The notes under the pieces are model-generated. The model worked only from the letters and a program-made list of their open reading frames with translations, was not told where the DNA came from and did not search any database. This document shows, in pieces, positions 41,313 to 49,898 of a stretch of 64,000 bases of DNA (positions within the stretch are counted from its first letter, which is position 1; the number at the start of each line of letters is the position of its first letter). The position numbers and the translations under genes were made by a program. This DNA comes from Microbacterium maritypicum MF109 (GTDB lineage: Bacteria > Actinomycetota > Actinomycetes > Actinomycetales > Microbacteriaceae), in the NCBI RefSeq assembly GCF_000455825.1, contig NZ_ATAO01000228.1:62001-126000 (forward strand). Direction: 5' to 3'.

Positions 41313-41777
41313 ATGTGGTGGACGGACGAGCAGTGGTCGGAGCTCATCGATCCCGCGCGGTGTGGCATGTGCGGCGACGCTCACCTGGAGGAGAACGAAC
41401 ACAGCATCCTGGTGGGTTCCACCGAGGCCACGTACTTTCGTCTCGTGCGAAATCAAGCTCACGCCGGTTATTCCGTGGTGATTCTTCGTGAACACGTCAC
41501 CGACCTCGATCGGCTCGATGCGCTCCAGCTCAATGCTTTCTGGCACGACGTGCAGCGCGCGGGGAAGGCGGTCGGCGCGGCGTTCACGCCCCGAAAGATC
41601 GACTACCTCGTGATGGGGCATCGCGCACCGCACCTGCACTGCCATGTGTTCCCGCAGCATCGAGACGATGACCCGCTTCGGAATGTGGATATCGCGGAGG
41701 GGCCTGTGTACCTGTCGGCGTCCGAATTGGATGGTTCCGTCGCCGCTCTTCGCGAGACGTGGCGGGACTTCGCCTGA
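41313..41777 (+). CDS. HIT family hydrolase
   Basis: A 154-residue histidine-triad protein. The triad HLHCH is at residues 107-111 (PHLHCHVFP). An N-terminal CGMC pair may bind zinc. HIT proteins cleave nucleotide-phosphate bonds, such as AMP-X, with broad substrates. The ATG at 41313 is selected because TACGAT is six bases upstream; a GTG at 41274, overlapping the DUF779 stop, is the alternative. It is followed after 13 bases by the convergent peptide ABC operon. Confidence 0.85.
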   Translation: MWWTDEQWSELIDPARCGMCGDAHLEENEHSILVGSTEATYFRLVRNQAHAGYSVVILREHVTDLDRLDALQLNAFWHDVQRAGKAVGAAFTPRKIDYLVMGHRAPHLHCHVFPQHRDDDPLRNVDIAEGPVYLSASELDGSVAALRETWRDFA

Positions 41778-41790
41778 CCCCGCCCGGTGC

Positions 41791-42546
41791 TCAGCGCGGC
41801 AGCCGCGGCACGGCATCGACCAGAGCCCGCGTGTACGGGTCCTGCGGTTTGTGCAGCACGGCCGGGGTGGCCCCCTGCTCGACCACGCGGCCGTTCTGCA
41901 GCACGAGCGTGCGATCACAGGCCGAGGCGATCGCGGTCAGGTCGTGCGACACCATCACGAGCGACAGGCCGTTCTCGCGGCGCAGCCGGTCGAGCAGCTC
42001 GAGCACCTGCACGCGCGTCGTCACGTCGAGGGCGCTGACGGGTTCGTCGGCGAGCAGCACCCGGGGGCGTGAGACCACGGCGCGCGCGATCGCGATGCGC
42101 TGGCGCTGCCCACCGGAGAACTCGTGCGGATAGCGGCGCGCGGTATCGGCGGGAAGTCCGACGGAGTCGAGCGCCTCGGCGATGCGGCGTTGTGCATCGG
42201 CGCCGGATGCCAGACCCAGCGAACGGAGCGGTTCGCCGATGATCCGGTCGATGCGTTGGCGCGGGTCGAGAGACGAGTACGGGTCCTGGAACACCGGCTG
42301 CACGCTCGCGCGGAAGCGACGCATCTGCGCCCGGTCGCGCAGTGCGAGCGGGGCATCCTCGAACAGCACCTGTCCATCGCGCGGGGCGGCGAGTCCGAGC
42401 AGCAGTCGCAGGATCGTCGACTTGCCCGCACCCGATTCGCCGACCAGGCCGAGGGAGTCGCCTTCGTCGATGCGCAGCGACACGTCGTCGAGCACGCGGC
42501 GGGACCCGTAGGCGAAGCCGGCACCACGCAGTTCGAGCAGGCTCAT
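41791..42546 (-). CDS. Peptide ABC transporter ATP-binding protein (DppF/OppF-like)
   Basis: A 251-residue ATPase of a dipeptide/oligopeptide importer. Walker A VGESGAGKST is near residue 36, the signature FSGGQRQRIAIARA follows, and Walker B is VLLADEPVSALD. It lacks the longer C-terminal extension of many OppF proteins. The ATG overlaps the upstream gene's stop by four bases. It is the last gene of a six-gene operon. Confidence 0.9.
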   Translation of the reverse strand: MSLLELRGAGFAYGSRRVLDDVSLRIDEGDSLGLVGESGAGKSTILRLLLGLAAPRDGQVLFEDAPLALRDRAQMRRFRASVQPVFQDPYSSLDPRQRIDRIIGEPLRSLGLASGADAQRRIAEALDSVGLPADTARRYPHEFSGGQRQRIAIARAVVSRPRVLLADEPVSALDVTTRVQVLELLDRLRRENGLSLVMVSHDLTAIASACDRTLVLQNGRVVEQGATPAVLHKPQDPYTRALVDAVPRLPR

Positions 42547-43340
42547 GCGCCGACCTCCCCGGCGTCGAGGAAGGCGTCGAGTGCACGGGCGCTGTCGACC
42601 AGCATCCTCGTGTACGGCTCGGAGGGCTCCTGCAGCACCTGCGCGACCGTGCCTGCTTCGACCACGAGTCCGTCGCGCAGCACGACGATGCGATCGACCA
42701 TGCGCGAGACGACGGCCAGATCGTGGCTGATGAACAGCAGCGCCATGCCTCGTTCGTCGACCAGGCGTTCCATCAGCGCGAGCACCCCGTCCTGCACGGT
42801 CACGTCCAGTGCAGTCGTCGGTTCGTCGGCGATGAGCAGTTGCGGGCGAGCCGCGAGGGCGACGGCGATCGCCACCCGCTGACGCTGGCCACCCGAGAGC
42901 TCATGCGGGTAGGCGCGTGCGATGCGGGCGTCGGACAGGGAGACCTCGTCGAGGGCCGCGGCGACGGCGCTCTTCAGCTCTGCCCCGCGCAGCCCGAGAT
43001 GGCGGCGCAGCGGTTCGGCGATCTGGCGGCCGACCTTCATCAGCGGGTCGAGCGCGGTGAGGGGCTCCTGGAACACGATCTGCGCGACGGGTCCGCGCAG
43101 CGGGCGGAGGTCGGCGTCGCGGGCGTCGATCACCTGGTGGCCGTCGAGCAGCACCGAGCCCGACGCGCTGAGGGCATCCGGCAGCAGCCCGGTCACGGCC
43201 AGGGAGGTCAGTGATTTGCCCGAGCCGGACTCACCGATCAGGCCCAGGCGCTCACCGGGCGCGAGGGAGAAGGCGACATCGCGCACGAGGGTGCCCGCGC
43301 CGGAGCGGACCGTGAGGCCGGAGACGTCGAGGATGCTCAT
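42543..43340 (-). CDS. Peptide ABC transporter ATP-binding protein (DppD/OppD-like)
   Basis: A 265-residue ATPase with Walker A LIGESGSGKSLTSLAV, the signature LSGGQRQRVAIAVAL and Walker B LLIADEPTTALDV. With the DppF-like protein it powers import. It overlaps the downstream and upstream genes by four bases each, as in a single operon. It is shorter than OppD (~330 residues), without the oligopeptide C-terminal cluster. Confidence 0.9.
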   Translation of the reverse strand: MSILDVSGLTVRSGAGTLVRDVAFSLAPGERLGLIGESGSGKSLTSLAVTGLLPDALSASGSVLLDGHQVIDARDADLRPLRGPVAQIVFQEPLTALDPLMKVGRQIAEPLRRHLGLRGAELKSAVAAALDEVSLSDARIARAYPHELSGGQRQRVAIAVALAARPQLLIADEPTTALDVTVQDGVLALMERLVDERGMALLFISHDLAVVSRMVDRIVVLRDGLVVEAGTVAQVLQEPSEPYTRMLVDSARALDAFLDAGEVGA

Positions 43341-44197
43341 CGGCTCCTCCTGCGGGTCGGGTCGGCCAGGTCACGCAGACCGTCGGCGAGGAAGTTCACG
43401 CCGAGCACGAGCGCGATGATCGCGACACCGGGAGCGATGGCGCCGACGGGGGCGGTGAGCACGGTGCCCTGCGCCTCCTGCAGCATCCGCCCCCAGGAGG
43501 CGTTGGGCGGCGGTGCCCCCAACCCGAGGTACGACAGGCTCGCCTCGGCCAGCACGGCTGCGCCGAACTGCAGCGCCAGGCTCACGGCGAGGGTAGGGGC
43601 GATGTTCGGAAGCACGTGCTGGAACACGATGCCGAGCACGCCGGTGCCGCTCGTGCGCGCGGCGGTGATGTACTGCTCCTGCAGCACGCGACGCGCGAGG
43701 ATGCGCGTGAGGCGGGCGACGACCGCCGACATCGCGAGTCCGATCGCGAGCACCGCCGACCACAGCGACGCTCCCTGTACGGCGACGACCAGCATCGCGA
43801 GCAGGAGGACGGGGAACGCGATCACGACATCCAGTCCGGCGGAGAGGGTGTCGTCGACCCAGGGGCGCGCGAATGCGGCGAGAAGCCCGACGACGGTGCC
43901 GAGGATCGCCGCGATCGCGACGGCGCAGGTGCCGACGATGAGGGCGATACGTGCGCCCCACATCAGCTGCGAGAACAGGTCGCGTCCGAGTCGGTCGGTG
44001 CCGAGCAGGTGCAGGGCGCTGGGCCCCTCGAGACGGCCGCCGCTGGTGTCGGCCAGCGGATAGGGGAGCCAGAACAGGGAGACCAGGGCGATCAGCACGA
44101 TGATGCCGGTGAGGACGATCCCGATCAGCAGGGTCGCCTTCGGCCGCCGGCGCACGGGCACGGACGCGGTGATCAGCTGTTCGGCGACGCGGCTCAT
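43337..44197 (-). CDS. Peptide ABC transporter permease (DppC-like)
   Basis: A 286-residue inner-membrane permease with about six hydrophobic segments, a HLLGTDRLGRDLFSQLMWG segment typical of DppC/OppC and an EAA-type loop near LTRILARRVLQEQYITAARTSG. It forms the channel with the DppB-like protein. Overlap with neighbours by four bases shows operon structure. Confidence 0.9.
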   Translation of the reverse strand: MSRVAEQLITASVPVRRRPKATLLIGIVLTGIIVLIALVSLFWLPYPLADTSGGRLEGPSALHLLGTDRLGRDLFSQLMWGARIALIVGTCAVAIAAILGTVVGLLAAFARPWVDDTLSAGLDVVIAFPVLLLAMLVVAVQGASLWSAVLAIGLAMSAVVARLTRILARRVLQEQYITAARTSGTGVLGIVFQHVLPNIAPTLAVSLALQFGAAVLAEASLSYLGLGAPPPNASWGRMLQEAQGTVLTAPVGAIAPGVAIIALVLGVNFLADGLRDLADPTRRRSR

Positions 44198-45156
44198 CGG
44201 TTCCCCGAGACGCTCGTGCGCAGGCGCGGGTCGATCAGGCGCTGCACGATGTCGGCGGCGAACCCGACCAGCAGCACGAACAGGGTGCTGACGACGAGGA
44301 CGCCCTGGATGACCTGGAAGTCATGCTGCTCGATGGCCGACAGCAGCAGGCTGCCGAGTCCCGGAAGCGTGAAGACGCTCTCGACGACCACCGCGCCGAG
44401 AAGCGTCGTCGACAGTTCGATGCCGAGCACCGCGACGACGGGCACCGCGCCGTTGCGCACCCCATGCCGGAGCAGAGCCTCACCCATGCCGGAACCACCG
44501 GCGCGGGCGGTGCGCAGATAGTCGCTGCCGAGCACGTCGAGCGTCGCCGAGCGCACGTAGCGGCTCAGGGAGGCGCTCATGACGATCACGATGGTGAGGA
44601 TGGGCAGCGCGAGCGAGCGCAGTGCATCCGCCGGATCTTCCCAGTCCTTGCGGGGGAATCCGCCGGACGGCAGAGCACCGAGGCCGAGCGCGAACACCCA
44701 GACGAGCACCACGCCGACCCAGAACACGGGGACCGCGACACCGAGCTGCGCGAAGCCCGAGAGGGCGATGCCGTACCAGCGGTCGGATTTCACGGCGGCG
44801 GTGATGCCGATGACGAGGGAGACGAGCAGCGCGATCGTGAAGGCGATGAGGGTGAGCGGGAGCGTCACGGCGAGACGGTCGGCGATGTCGGGCCCGACGG
44901 GGCGCGAGCTCAGGAATGATTCACCCAGATCGAAGCGGAGTACCTGGCTCGCCCACGTCGTGAACTGCTGCAGCAGCGGCTGGTCGGAGCCGACCTGAGC
45001 GCGCGCGGCATCGATCTGCTCCGGGGTGGCGTTCACCGAGAGCAGGGCGTTGGCCGGGTCGCCGGGAAGCAGGCGCAGCAGAACGAAGATCGCGACCATC
45101 GCGACGACGAGCGATACCGCGAGGAACGCGAGGCGGCGCAGGAGGTAGGCGAGCAT
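44194..45156 (-). CDS. Peptide ABC transporter permease (DppB-like)
   Basis: A 320-residue permease with six hydrophobic segments. It shows LLRLLPGDPANALL near the N terminus, LGESFLSSRPV, and the typical end of the family, ESVFTLPGLGSLLLSAI. It pairs with the DppC-like protein to import peptides. A hairpin at 45172-45204 separates it from the binding-protein gene. Confidence 0.9.
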   Translation of the reverse strand: MLAYLLRRLAFLAVSLVVAMVAIFVLLRLLPGDPANALLSVNATPEQIDAARAQVGSDQPLLQQFTTWASQVLRFDLGESFLSSRPVGPDIADRLAVTLPLTLIAFTIALLVSLVIGITAAVKSDRWYGIALSGFAQLGVAVPVFWVGVVLVWVFALGLGALPSGGFPRKDWEDPADALRSLALPILTIVIVMSASLSRYVRSATLDVLGSDYLRTARAGGSGMGEALLRHGVRNGAVPVVAVLGIELSTTLLGAVVVESVFTLPGLGSLLLSAIEQHDFQVIQGVLVVSTLFVLLVGFAADIVQRLIDPRLRTSVSGNR

Positions 45157-45171
45157 GGCTTCTCAGGATGA

Positions 45172-45204
45172 CGTGGGGGATGCCGACGCGCGGCATCCCC
45201 CACG
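45172..45204 (-). terminator. Intra-operon hairpin between the binding protein and dppB
   Basis: CGTGGGGGATGCCG pairs with CGGCATCCCCCACG (14 perfect base pairs) over a five-base loop, in the 52-base gap. It has no T-run, so it is probably an attenuator or mRNA stabiliser that keeps the binding protein more abundant than the permeases. Confidence 0.65.
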
Positions 45205-45208
45205 AACG

Positions 45209-46705
45209 TCAGGACTTGACGATGTCGTAGGCGAAGAACTGCGAGTTCAGGCCGTTGACCGGGTACCCGCTGAGATCGCTGGAGGCGACCACGATCTGCG
45301 GGTACAGGTACAACCATACGCTCGCGGCATCCGCGGCGATCTTCTCGTTGACCTGCTTCAGCAGGGCCGTCTGCTCGTCGGTCGTTGCGGCCTGCTCGGC
45401 CTGGGCGACCCACTGCTGCACGTCGGTGTCGTTGTAGCCCCAGTAGAAGTCGGGGTTGCCGTACCAGACCACGTCGCGGTCGTTCACGTGCTCCTGCAGA
45501 GTGGCCTCGAAGTCCTGCTCCTTGAACACCTTCGTGTACCACTCGTCGGCGCTGATCGTGTTGATCTCGACCGTGATGCCGACCTGGGCGAGCTGCGACT
45601 GCAGGAACTCCGCCACGGCGGGGTGCGGGTCGTAGCTCGGGGTGTCGAGCGTGAACGTGAAGCCGTCGGCGTAGCCGGCCTGCGCGAGCAGATCCTTCGA
45701 GAGCTCGACGTCGTAGGGATTCACGGAGGTGAGGTCCTCATACCAGGGGTCGGTCGGCGGCACCATCGACCCGATCAGCGTGCCGTAGTCGCCCCAGATC
45801 GACTCGAGGAGCTTCTTCGTGTCGATCGCGGAATAGACCGCCTTGCGCACGAGCGGGTTGTCGAAGGGGGCGACGCGGTCGTTGAAGGCGAGCAGCTCCT
45901 TCGTGGTCGAGGTGCCCTCGCTCACGACGTAGTCGTCGGAGTCGAACTGCGTGAGCGAGTCGGGGTTCTGCACACTGGTGATGACGTCGATCTCACCCGT
46001 GAGGAGTGCGTTGTTCTCCGCCGTCGCGTCGGTGAAGTACGTGTAGACGACCTCGCCGTTCTTGGCAGGCTCGCCCCAGTAGTCGTCCCAGCGCTGGAGG
46101 GTGAGGGTCGAGCCCTTCTTCCACTCGTCCAGCGTGTACGGGCCGGTGCCGTCTTCGGACGACGTGATGTCGCCGGCCTCGTCGTTCACGATCCAGACGT
46201 AGCTGAGGTTGTACAGGAACGAGATCGAGCGCTCCGACAGCGTGAACACGACCGTCTTGTCATCGGGGGTGGCGATGTCGGCGATGGTCTTGAAGCTCGA
46301 CTTGCGGGCGGACACGGAGTCTTCGGCGGTGACGGCCTCGATGCTCGACTTCACGTCGGCGGAGGTGAGCGGGTCGCCCGAGTGGAAGGTCACGTCGTCG
46401 CGCAGCGTGATCGTGTAGGTCAGGCCGTCGTCGGACACCTCGGCGTCTTCGGCGAGGAGCGGTTCGACCTCGCCGTCGTCCGTGAGCCGGTACAGGCCCT
46501 CGTAGACGTTGCCGGTCAGCGCCTCGGTCACACCCTGGCCGCCGCCCTGCGTGTTGCTGAGGTTGGTGGGCTCGTACAGCGACCCGATGAGGATCGTGGC
46601 GTCTTCACTCGCGGTGGCGTCGTTGCTCGTGCCCGACGCGCAGCCGGCCACGAGGGCGAGCGTGGCGACGGCGCCGAGCGCGCCGAGGATGCGGGTTCTT
46701 CTCAT
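45209..46705 (-). CDS. Peptide ABC transporter substrate-binding lipoprotein
   Basis: A 498-residue lipoprotein of the SBP_bac_5 (DppA/OppA) family. The lipobox LVAGC anchors the protein at about residue 22. Family segments are NVYEGLYRLTDDGEVEPLLAEDAEVSDDGLTYTITLRDDVTFHSGDPLTSADV and AFNDRVAPFDNPLVRKAVYSAID. It delivers peptides or similar ligands to the permeases. It lies 28 bases downstream of the DUF1684 gene, on the same strand. Confidence 0.91.
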   Translation of the reverse strand: MRRTRILGALGAVATLALVAGCASGTSNDATASEDATILIGSLYEPTNLSNTQGGGQGVTEALTGNVYEGLYRLTDDGEVEPLLAEDAEVSDDGLTYTITLRDDVTFHSGDPLTSADVKSSIEAVTAEDSVSARKSSFKTIADIATPDDKTVVFTLSERSISFLYNLSYVWIVNDEAGDITSSEDGTGPYTLDEWKKGSTLTLQRWDDYWGEPAKNGEVVYTYFTDATAENNALLTGEIDVITSVQNPDSLTQFDSDDYVVSEGTSTTKELLAFNDRVAPFDNPLVRKAVYSAIDTKKLLESIWGDYGTLIGSMVPPTDPWYEDLTSVNPYDVELSKDLLAQAGYADGFTFTLDTPSYDPHPAVAEFLQSQLAQVGITVEINTISADEWYTKVFKEQDFEATLQEHVNDRDVVWYGNPDFYWGYNDTDVQQWVAQAEQAATTDEQTALLKQVNEKIAADAASVWLYLYPQIVVASSDLSGYPVNGLNSQFFAYDIVKS

Positions 46706-46733
46706 GAGTACTCCAGGGTGAGCGAGTGCGGCG

Positions 46734-47429
46734 TCACGCCGCGTAGATGTCGAAGCCGTCGCGGAACACGACGTTCTTCTCGCCTGCTCGGATAGGCAGG
46801 GGGAAGCGGTTGGATGCCGGCGGCAGCGGGCAGTTGTACTGGGCGCTGAATCCGCACGGCGGCACGAAGGCGCGGTTGAAGTCGAGGACGACGGAGCCCT
46901 CGTCGTCGCGCAGCTGCACGAACAGGAAGCGACCGGATCCGTAGGTCTCCGAGCCGTTCGTCTCGTCGCCGAACACGAGCAACAGCGTGCCGCCGTCGTC
47001 GAACGCGGCGAGGGTGTACTCCTGGCCGTCGAGCTCGAGGCGGATGTCGCCCGGGACGACCAGATCACGGGTGCCGCCGTTGTCGCGGATGTGCTCGAAC
47101 GACACGCGTCGATCACCGGAGACCGGGGTGAAGTGTCCCTCGAGCACCCACGCCGGGTCGTAATCATAGGTGTCGATGCGGTCGAAGGCGCGGATGGCGG
47201 GGGCGTCGGCATCCCAGACGCGCAGCCCGTGCTCCGCCTGACCCGTCTCGATGTTCGTGCGCTCGATCGGCGTCACGGTCACTGTGCCGGCCGCGGCGCG
47301 CTGTTCTGCCTCGACATCGGGGCGCTCACCGGTCCAGCGGGTCTCGACCAGGGCGAGGTTGCCGGTCGGCGACGTGACGGCGGCGCGGCGCTCGGTCTGC
47401 CAGTGGGTGTGTTCTTCTCGTTCAGACAT
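46734..47429 (-). CDS. DUF1684 domain-containing protein
   Basis: A 231-residue protein of the DUF1684 family. The middle, FVPPCGFSAQYNCPLPPASNRFPLPIRAGEK, contains the family's CG-FSA-YNCPLPP-NRFP signature, with two cysteines. No export signal is present. The family has no proven activity. It starts at ATG 47429 (TTG at 47438 is possible). It opens the peptide ABC operon, which suggests a link with peptide use or with modification of the imported product. Confidence 0.85.
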   Translation of the reverse strand: MSEREEHTHWQTERRAAVTSPTGNLALVETRWTGERPDVEAEQRAAAGTVTVTPIERTNIETGQAEHGLRVWDADAPAIRAFDRIDTYDYDPAWVLEGHFTPVSGDRRVSFEHIRDNGGTRDLVVPGDIRLELDGQEYTLAAFDDGGTLLLVFGDETNGSETYGSGRFLFVQLRDDEGSVVLDFNRAFVPPCGFSAQYNCPLPPASNRFPLPIRAGEKNVVFRDGFDIYAA

Positions 47430-47500
47430 CGCTTTCAATTCTCTTGCATGCAGAAGGGGGCGGGGTCGGGTTCGTCACCCGGGGTCACACAGGGCGGTGC

Positions 47501-48412
47501 TCAGTCGCTCGCGCCGTCGAGCATCGTTCTCGACGCGCGCGTCTGCGCGCGCAGAGCTGCGGCCAGAGCGGAGACGGCGGGCAGGCGCAGCGACTCGGGA
47601 CGAGCGACCAGGTAGTAGGGGAGCTTCTCGGCGAACACCGAGGGCAGCAGCCGCACGAGGTCGTGGTGGCGGTCTGCCGCGAAACAGGGGAGGAGGCCGA
47701 TGCCGGCGCCTGCTCGCGTGGCCTCGACATGCACGAAGACGTTGGTGGAGGTCAGGCCGTCCTGCATGCGCGGCACGAGTCGGCGAGGCAGGTCGAGGGC
47801 ATCGACCTGCAGCATCGAATCGACGAAGTACACCAGCTGGTGCTGCTCCAACTCGGCAGCGGTGCTCGGCGTTCCGACCCGATCGAGGTAGTCGCGGGAC
47901 GCGTACATTCCCAGCGTGTAGGTGCCGAGCTTCACGGCGTGCGCACGACGCGTCTGCGGCACCCCCACCACGACCTCGAGATCGAGACCGGCGCGATGCT
48001 CGGCGGCGCGCCGGGTCGCCGCGACGATCTCGACCGTGAGTCGCGGATGGTCCCTGCGCAGCGCGGCGACCGCGGGGGCCGCGATGTAGGCGCTGAATCC
48101 GTCTGTCGCCGACATGCGGACGACGCCGGAGATCGGATCCGGCGGTTCGGTGCCGCCGTCGAGCTGCGACAGCGCCGCTTCGATCCGGCCTCCCGTCTCT
48201 GCGGCGGACCGGCCGAGGTCGGTCAACTCCCACCCCGTCGCCGACTGTGCGACCACGCGCCCGCCGAGCACGTCCTCGAGGGCGGCGATACGGCGGGCGA
48301 CAGTCGTGTGATCGAGTCCCAGATGCGCGGCGGCACTCGTGTAACGTCCGGTGCGCGCGACCGCGAGGAGCACGAGAAGGTCGTCGGCGCGAGGCCGCTT
48401 GACAGCATCCAT
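47501..48412 (-). CDS. LysR family transcriptional regulator
   Basis: A 303-residue LTTR. The N-terminal winged helix is VKRPRADDLLVLLAVARTGRYTSAAAHLGLDHTTVARRIAALEDVLGGRV. The remainder is the two-lobed effector-binding domain. A GTG at 48427, within the TGCA repeats, would add five residues. It is divergent from an MHS-type symporter and a 3-hydroxybutyrate dehydrogenase-like gene, the likely targets. Its ligand is not known. Confidence 0.9.
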   Translation of the reverse strand: MDAVKRPRADDLLVLLAVARTGRYTSAAAHLGLDHTTVARRIAALEDVLGGRVVAQSATGWELTDLGRSAAETGGRIEAALSQLDGGTEPPDPISGVVRMSATDGFSAYIAAPAVAALRRDHPRLTVEIVAATRRAAEHRAGLDLEVVVGVPQTRRAHAVKLGTYTLGMYASRDYLDRVGTPSTAAELEQHQLVYFVDSMLQVDALDLPRRLVPRMQDGLTSTNVFVHVEATRAGAGIGLLPCFAADRHHDLVRLLPSVFAEKLPYYLVARPESLRLPAVSALAAALRAQTRASRTMLDGASD

Positions 48413-48460
48413 TCTGCAATTATGCACAGTCGATGTGCAGCACTGGGCGTTGTTGCAGAG
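48413..48460. promoter_or_regulatory. LysR/MFS divergent regulatory region with TGCA repeats
   Basis: TGCA recurs about four times between 48415 and 48460, including TGCAATTATGCA, an approximate inverted repeat of the type bound by LysR proteins. It is the natural location for control of both divergent units. Confidence 0.5.
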
Positions 48461-48484
48461 ACCGCCGTGCTCGACACTGGGACG

Positions 48485-48506
48485 CGGGTGTCACCGGCGA
48501 CACCCG
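48485..48506 (+). other. Leader hairpin before the MHS symporter gene
   Basis: CGGGTGTC pairs with GACACCCG over a six-base loop, immediately before AAGGAGA and the ATG at 48519. Confidence 0.4.
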
Positions 48507-48518
48507 AAGGAGACAGAC

Positions 48519-49880
48519 ATGACATCCTCAGTGAGCGCGGCCCCCACCGCCCCCTCCGCCCCGAACTCGAAGCTGAAGCGGGTCGTCGCGGCCTCCATGG
48601 CCGGCACGGTCGTGGAGTGGTACGAGTTCTTCCTCTACGCCACCGCGGCCAGCCTGGTGTTCGGCACCTACTTCTTCCCCGCAACCGGTTCTCCCCTCGA
48701 CGGGATCATCGCGGCCTTCGTCACCTACGCGATCGGATTCATCGCGCGTCCGCTCGGCGGCATCGTCTTCGGGCAGATCGGCGACCGGTTCGGCCGCAAG
48801 CCCACCCTGCAGGCGACGATCATCATCGTCGGCGCAGCGACGTTCCTGATGGGGTGCCTCCCCGGGTTCCAGAGCATCGGCTACTGGGCGCCCGCCCTGC
48901 TGGTGGCGCTGCGCTTCCTCCAGGGCTTCGCCGTGGGCGGGGAGTGGGGCGGCGCCGTGCTGCTGGTCGCCGAGCAGAGCCCCGACCGCTCGCGTTCGTT
49001 CTGGTCGAGCTGGCCGCAGGCCGCCGTGCCCGTGGGCAACCTGCTCGCCACCCTCGTGCTGCTCGTGAGCTCATGGGTGATGAGCTCGGCCGCCTTCCTC
49101 GAATGGGGCTGGCGCATCGCCTTCTGGTTGTCGGCGGTGATCGTGCTGGTCGGCTTCTACATCCGCCGTCACGTCGAAGAGGCGCCGATCTTCCTCGAGG
49201 CCAAGGCGCAGGTCGAGGCGGAGAAGGCCACGTCGTACGGTGTCGTCGAGGTGCTGCGCCGCTATCCGAAGGGCATCCTGCAGGCGATGGGCATCCGCTT
49301 CGCCGAGAACATCGTCTACTACATCGTCGTCAGCTTCACGATCGTCTACCTGAAGACGGTGCACGAATACGACACGAGTCAGTTGCTGCTCGCGTTGCTC
49401 ATCGCGCACGTCGTGCACTTCGCGATCATCCCGCAGCTGGGGCGTCTCGCCGACCGGTGGGGGCGTAAGCCCGTCTACCTCACCGGCGCGATCCTCAGCG
49501 CGACCTGGGCGTTCTTCGCCTTCCCGATGTTCGACACCCTCAACCCGGTCCTCATCGTGCTGGCCGTGACCATCGGGCTCTGCTTCCACGCCTTCATGTA
49601 CGCCCCGCAGCCGGCGGTGATGGCGGAACTGTTCCCCACGCGGATGCGGTACTCGGGCGTCTCCCTCGGCTCCCAGGTCACCGCGATCCTCGCCGGCTCG
49701 CTCGCCCCGATCCTCGCGATCCAGTGGCTGCGCGACTTCGGATCCTGGTTGCCGATCGCGATCTACATCGTCATCGCCTGCGTCGTGACCGCCATCGCCG
49801 TGGTGTCGTTGCGCGAGACGAAGGGCATCTCGCTGCAGGCCATCGATGACGCCGATGCCGCCCGTGCGGCCGCGGCCTGA
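48519..49880 (+). CDS. MHS-family metabolite:proton symporter (MFS)
   Basis: A 453-residue transporter with twelve hydrophobic segments. MHS-family motifs are VEWYEFFLYATAASLVFGTYFF, RPLGGIVFGQIGDRFGRK, GFAVGGEWGGAVLLVAEQ and RHVEEAPIF. The family takes up small organic acids and related metabolites (for example alpha-ketoglutarate, shikimate, proline-betaine). With the dehydrogenase downstream, 3-hydroxybutyrate or a related hydroxy acid is a likely substrate. It begins at ATG 48519 after GAAGGAGA, with a LysR gene divergent. Confidence 0.9.
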   Translation: MTSSVSAAPTAPSAPNSKLKRVVAASMAGTVVEWYEFFLYATAASLVFGTYFFPATGSPLDGIIAAFVTYAIGFIARPLGGIVFGQIGDRFGRKPTLQATIIIVGAATFLMGCLPGFQSIGYWAPALLVALRFLQGFAVGGEWGGAVLLVAEQSPDRSRSFWSSWPQAAVPVGNLLATLVLLVSSWVMSSAAFLEWGWRIAFWLSAVIVLVGFYIRRHVEEAPIFLEAKAQVEAEKATSYGVVEVLRRYPKGILQAMGIRFAENIVYYIVVSFTIVYLKTVHEYDTSQLLLALLIAHVVHFAIIPQLGRLADRWGRKPVYLTGAILSATWAFFAFPMFDTLNPVLIVLAVTIGLCFHAFMYAPQPAVMAELFPTRMRYSGVSLGSQVTAILAGSLAPILAIQWLRDFGSWLPIAIYIVIACVVTAIAVVSLRETKGISLQAIDDADAARAAAA

Positions 49881-49898
49881 CATGCGAAGGAGTACGAC

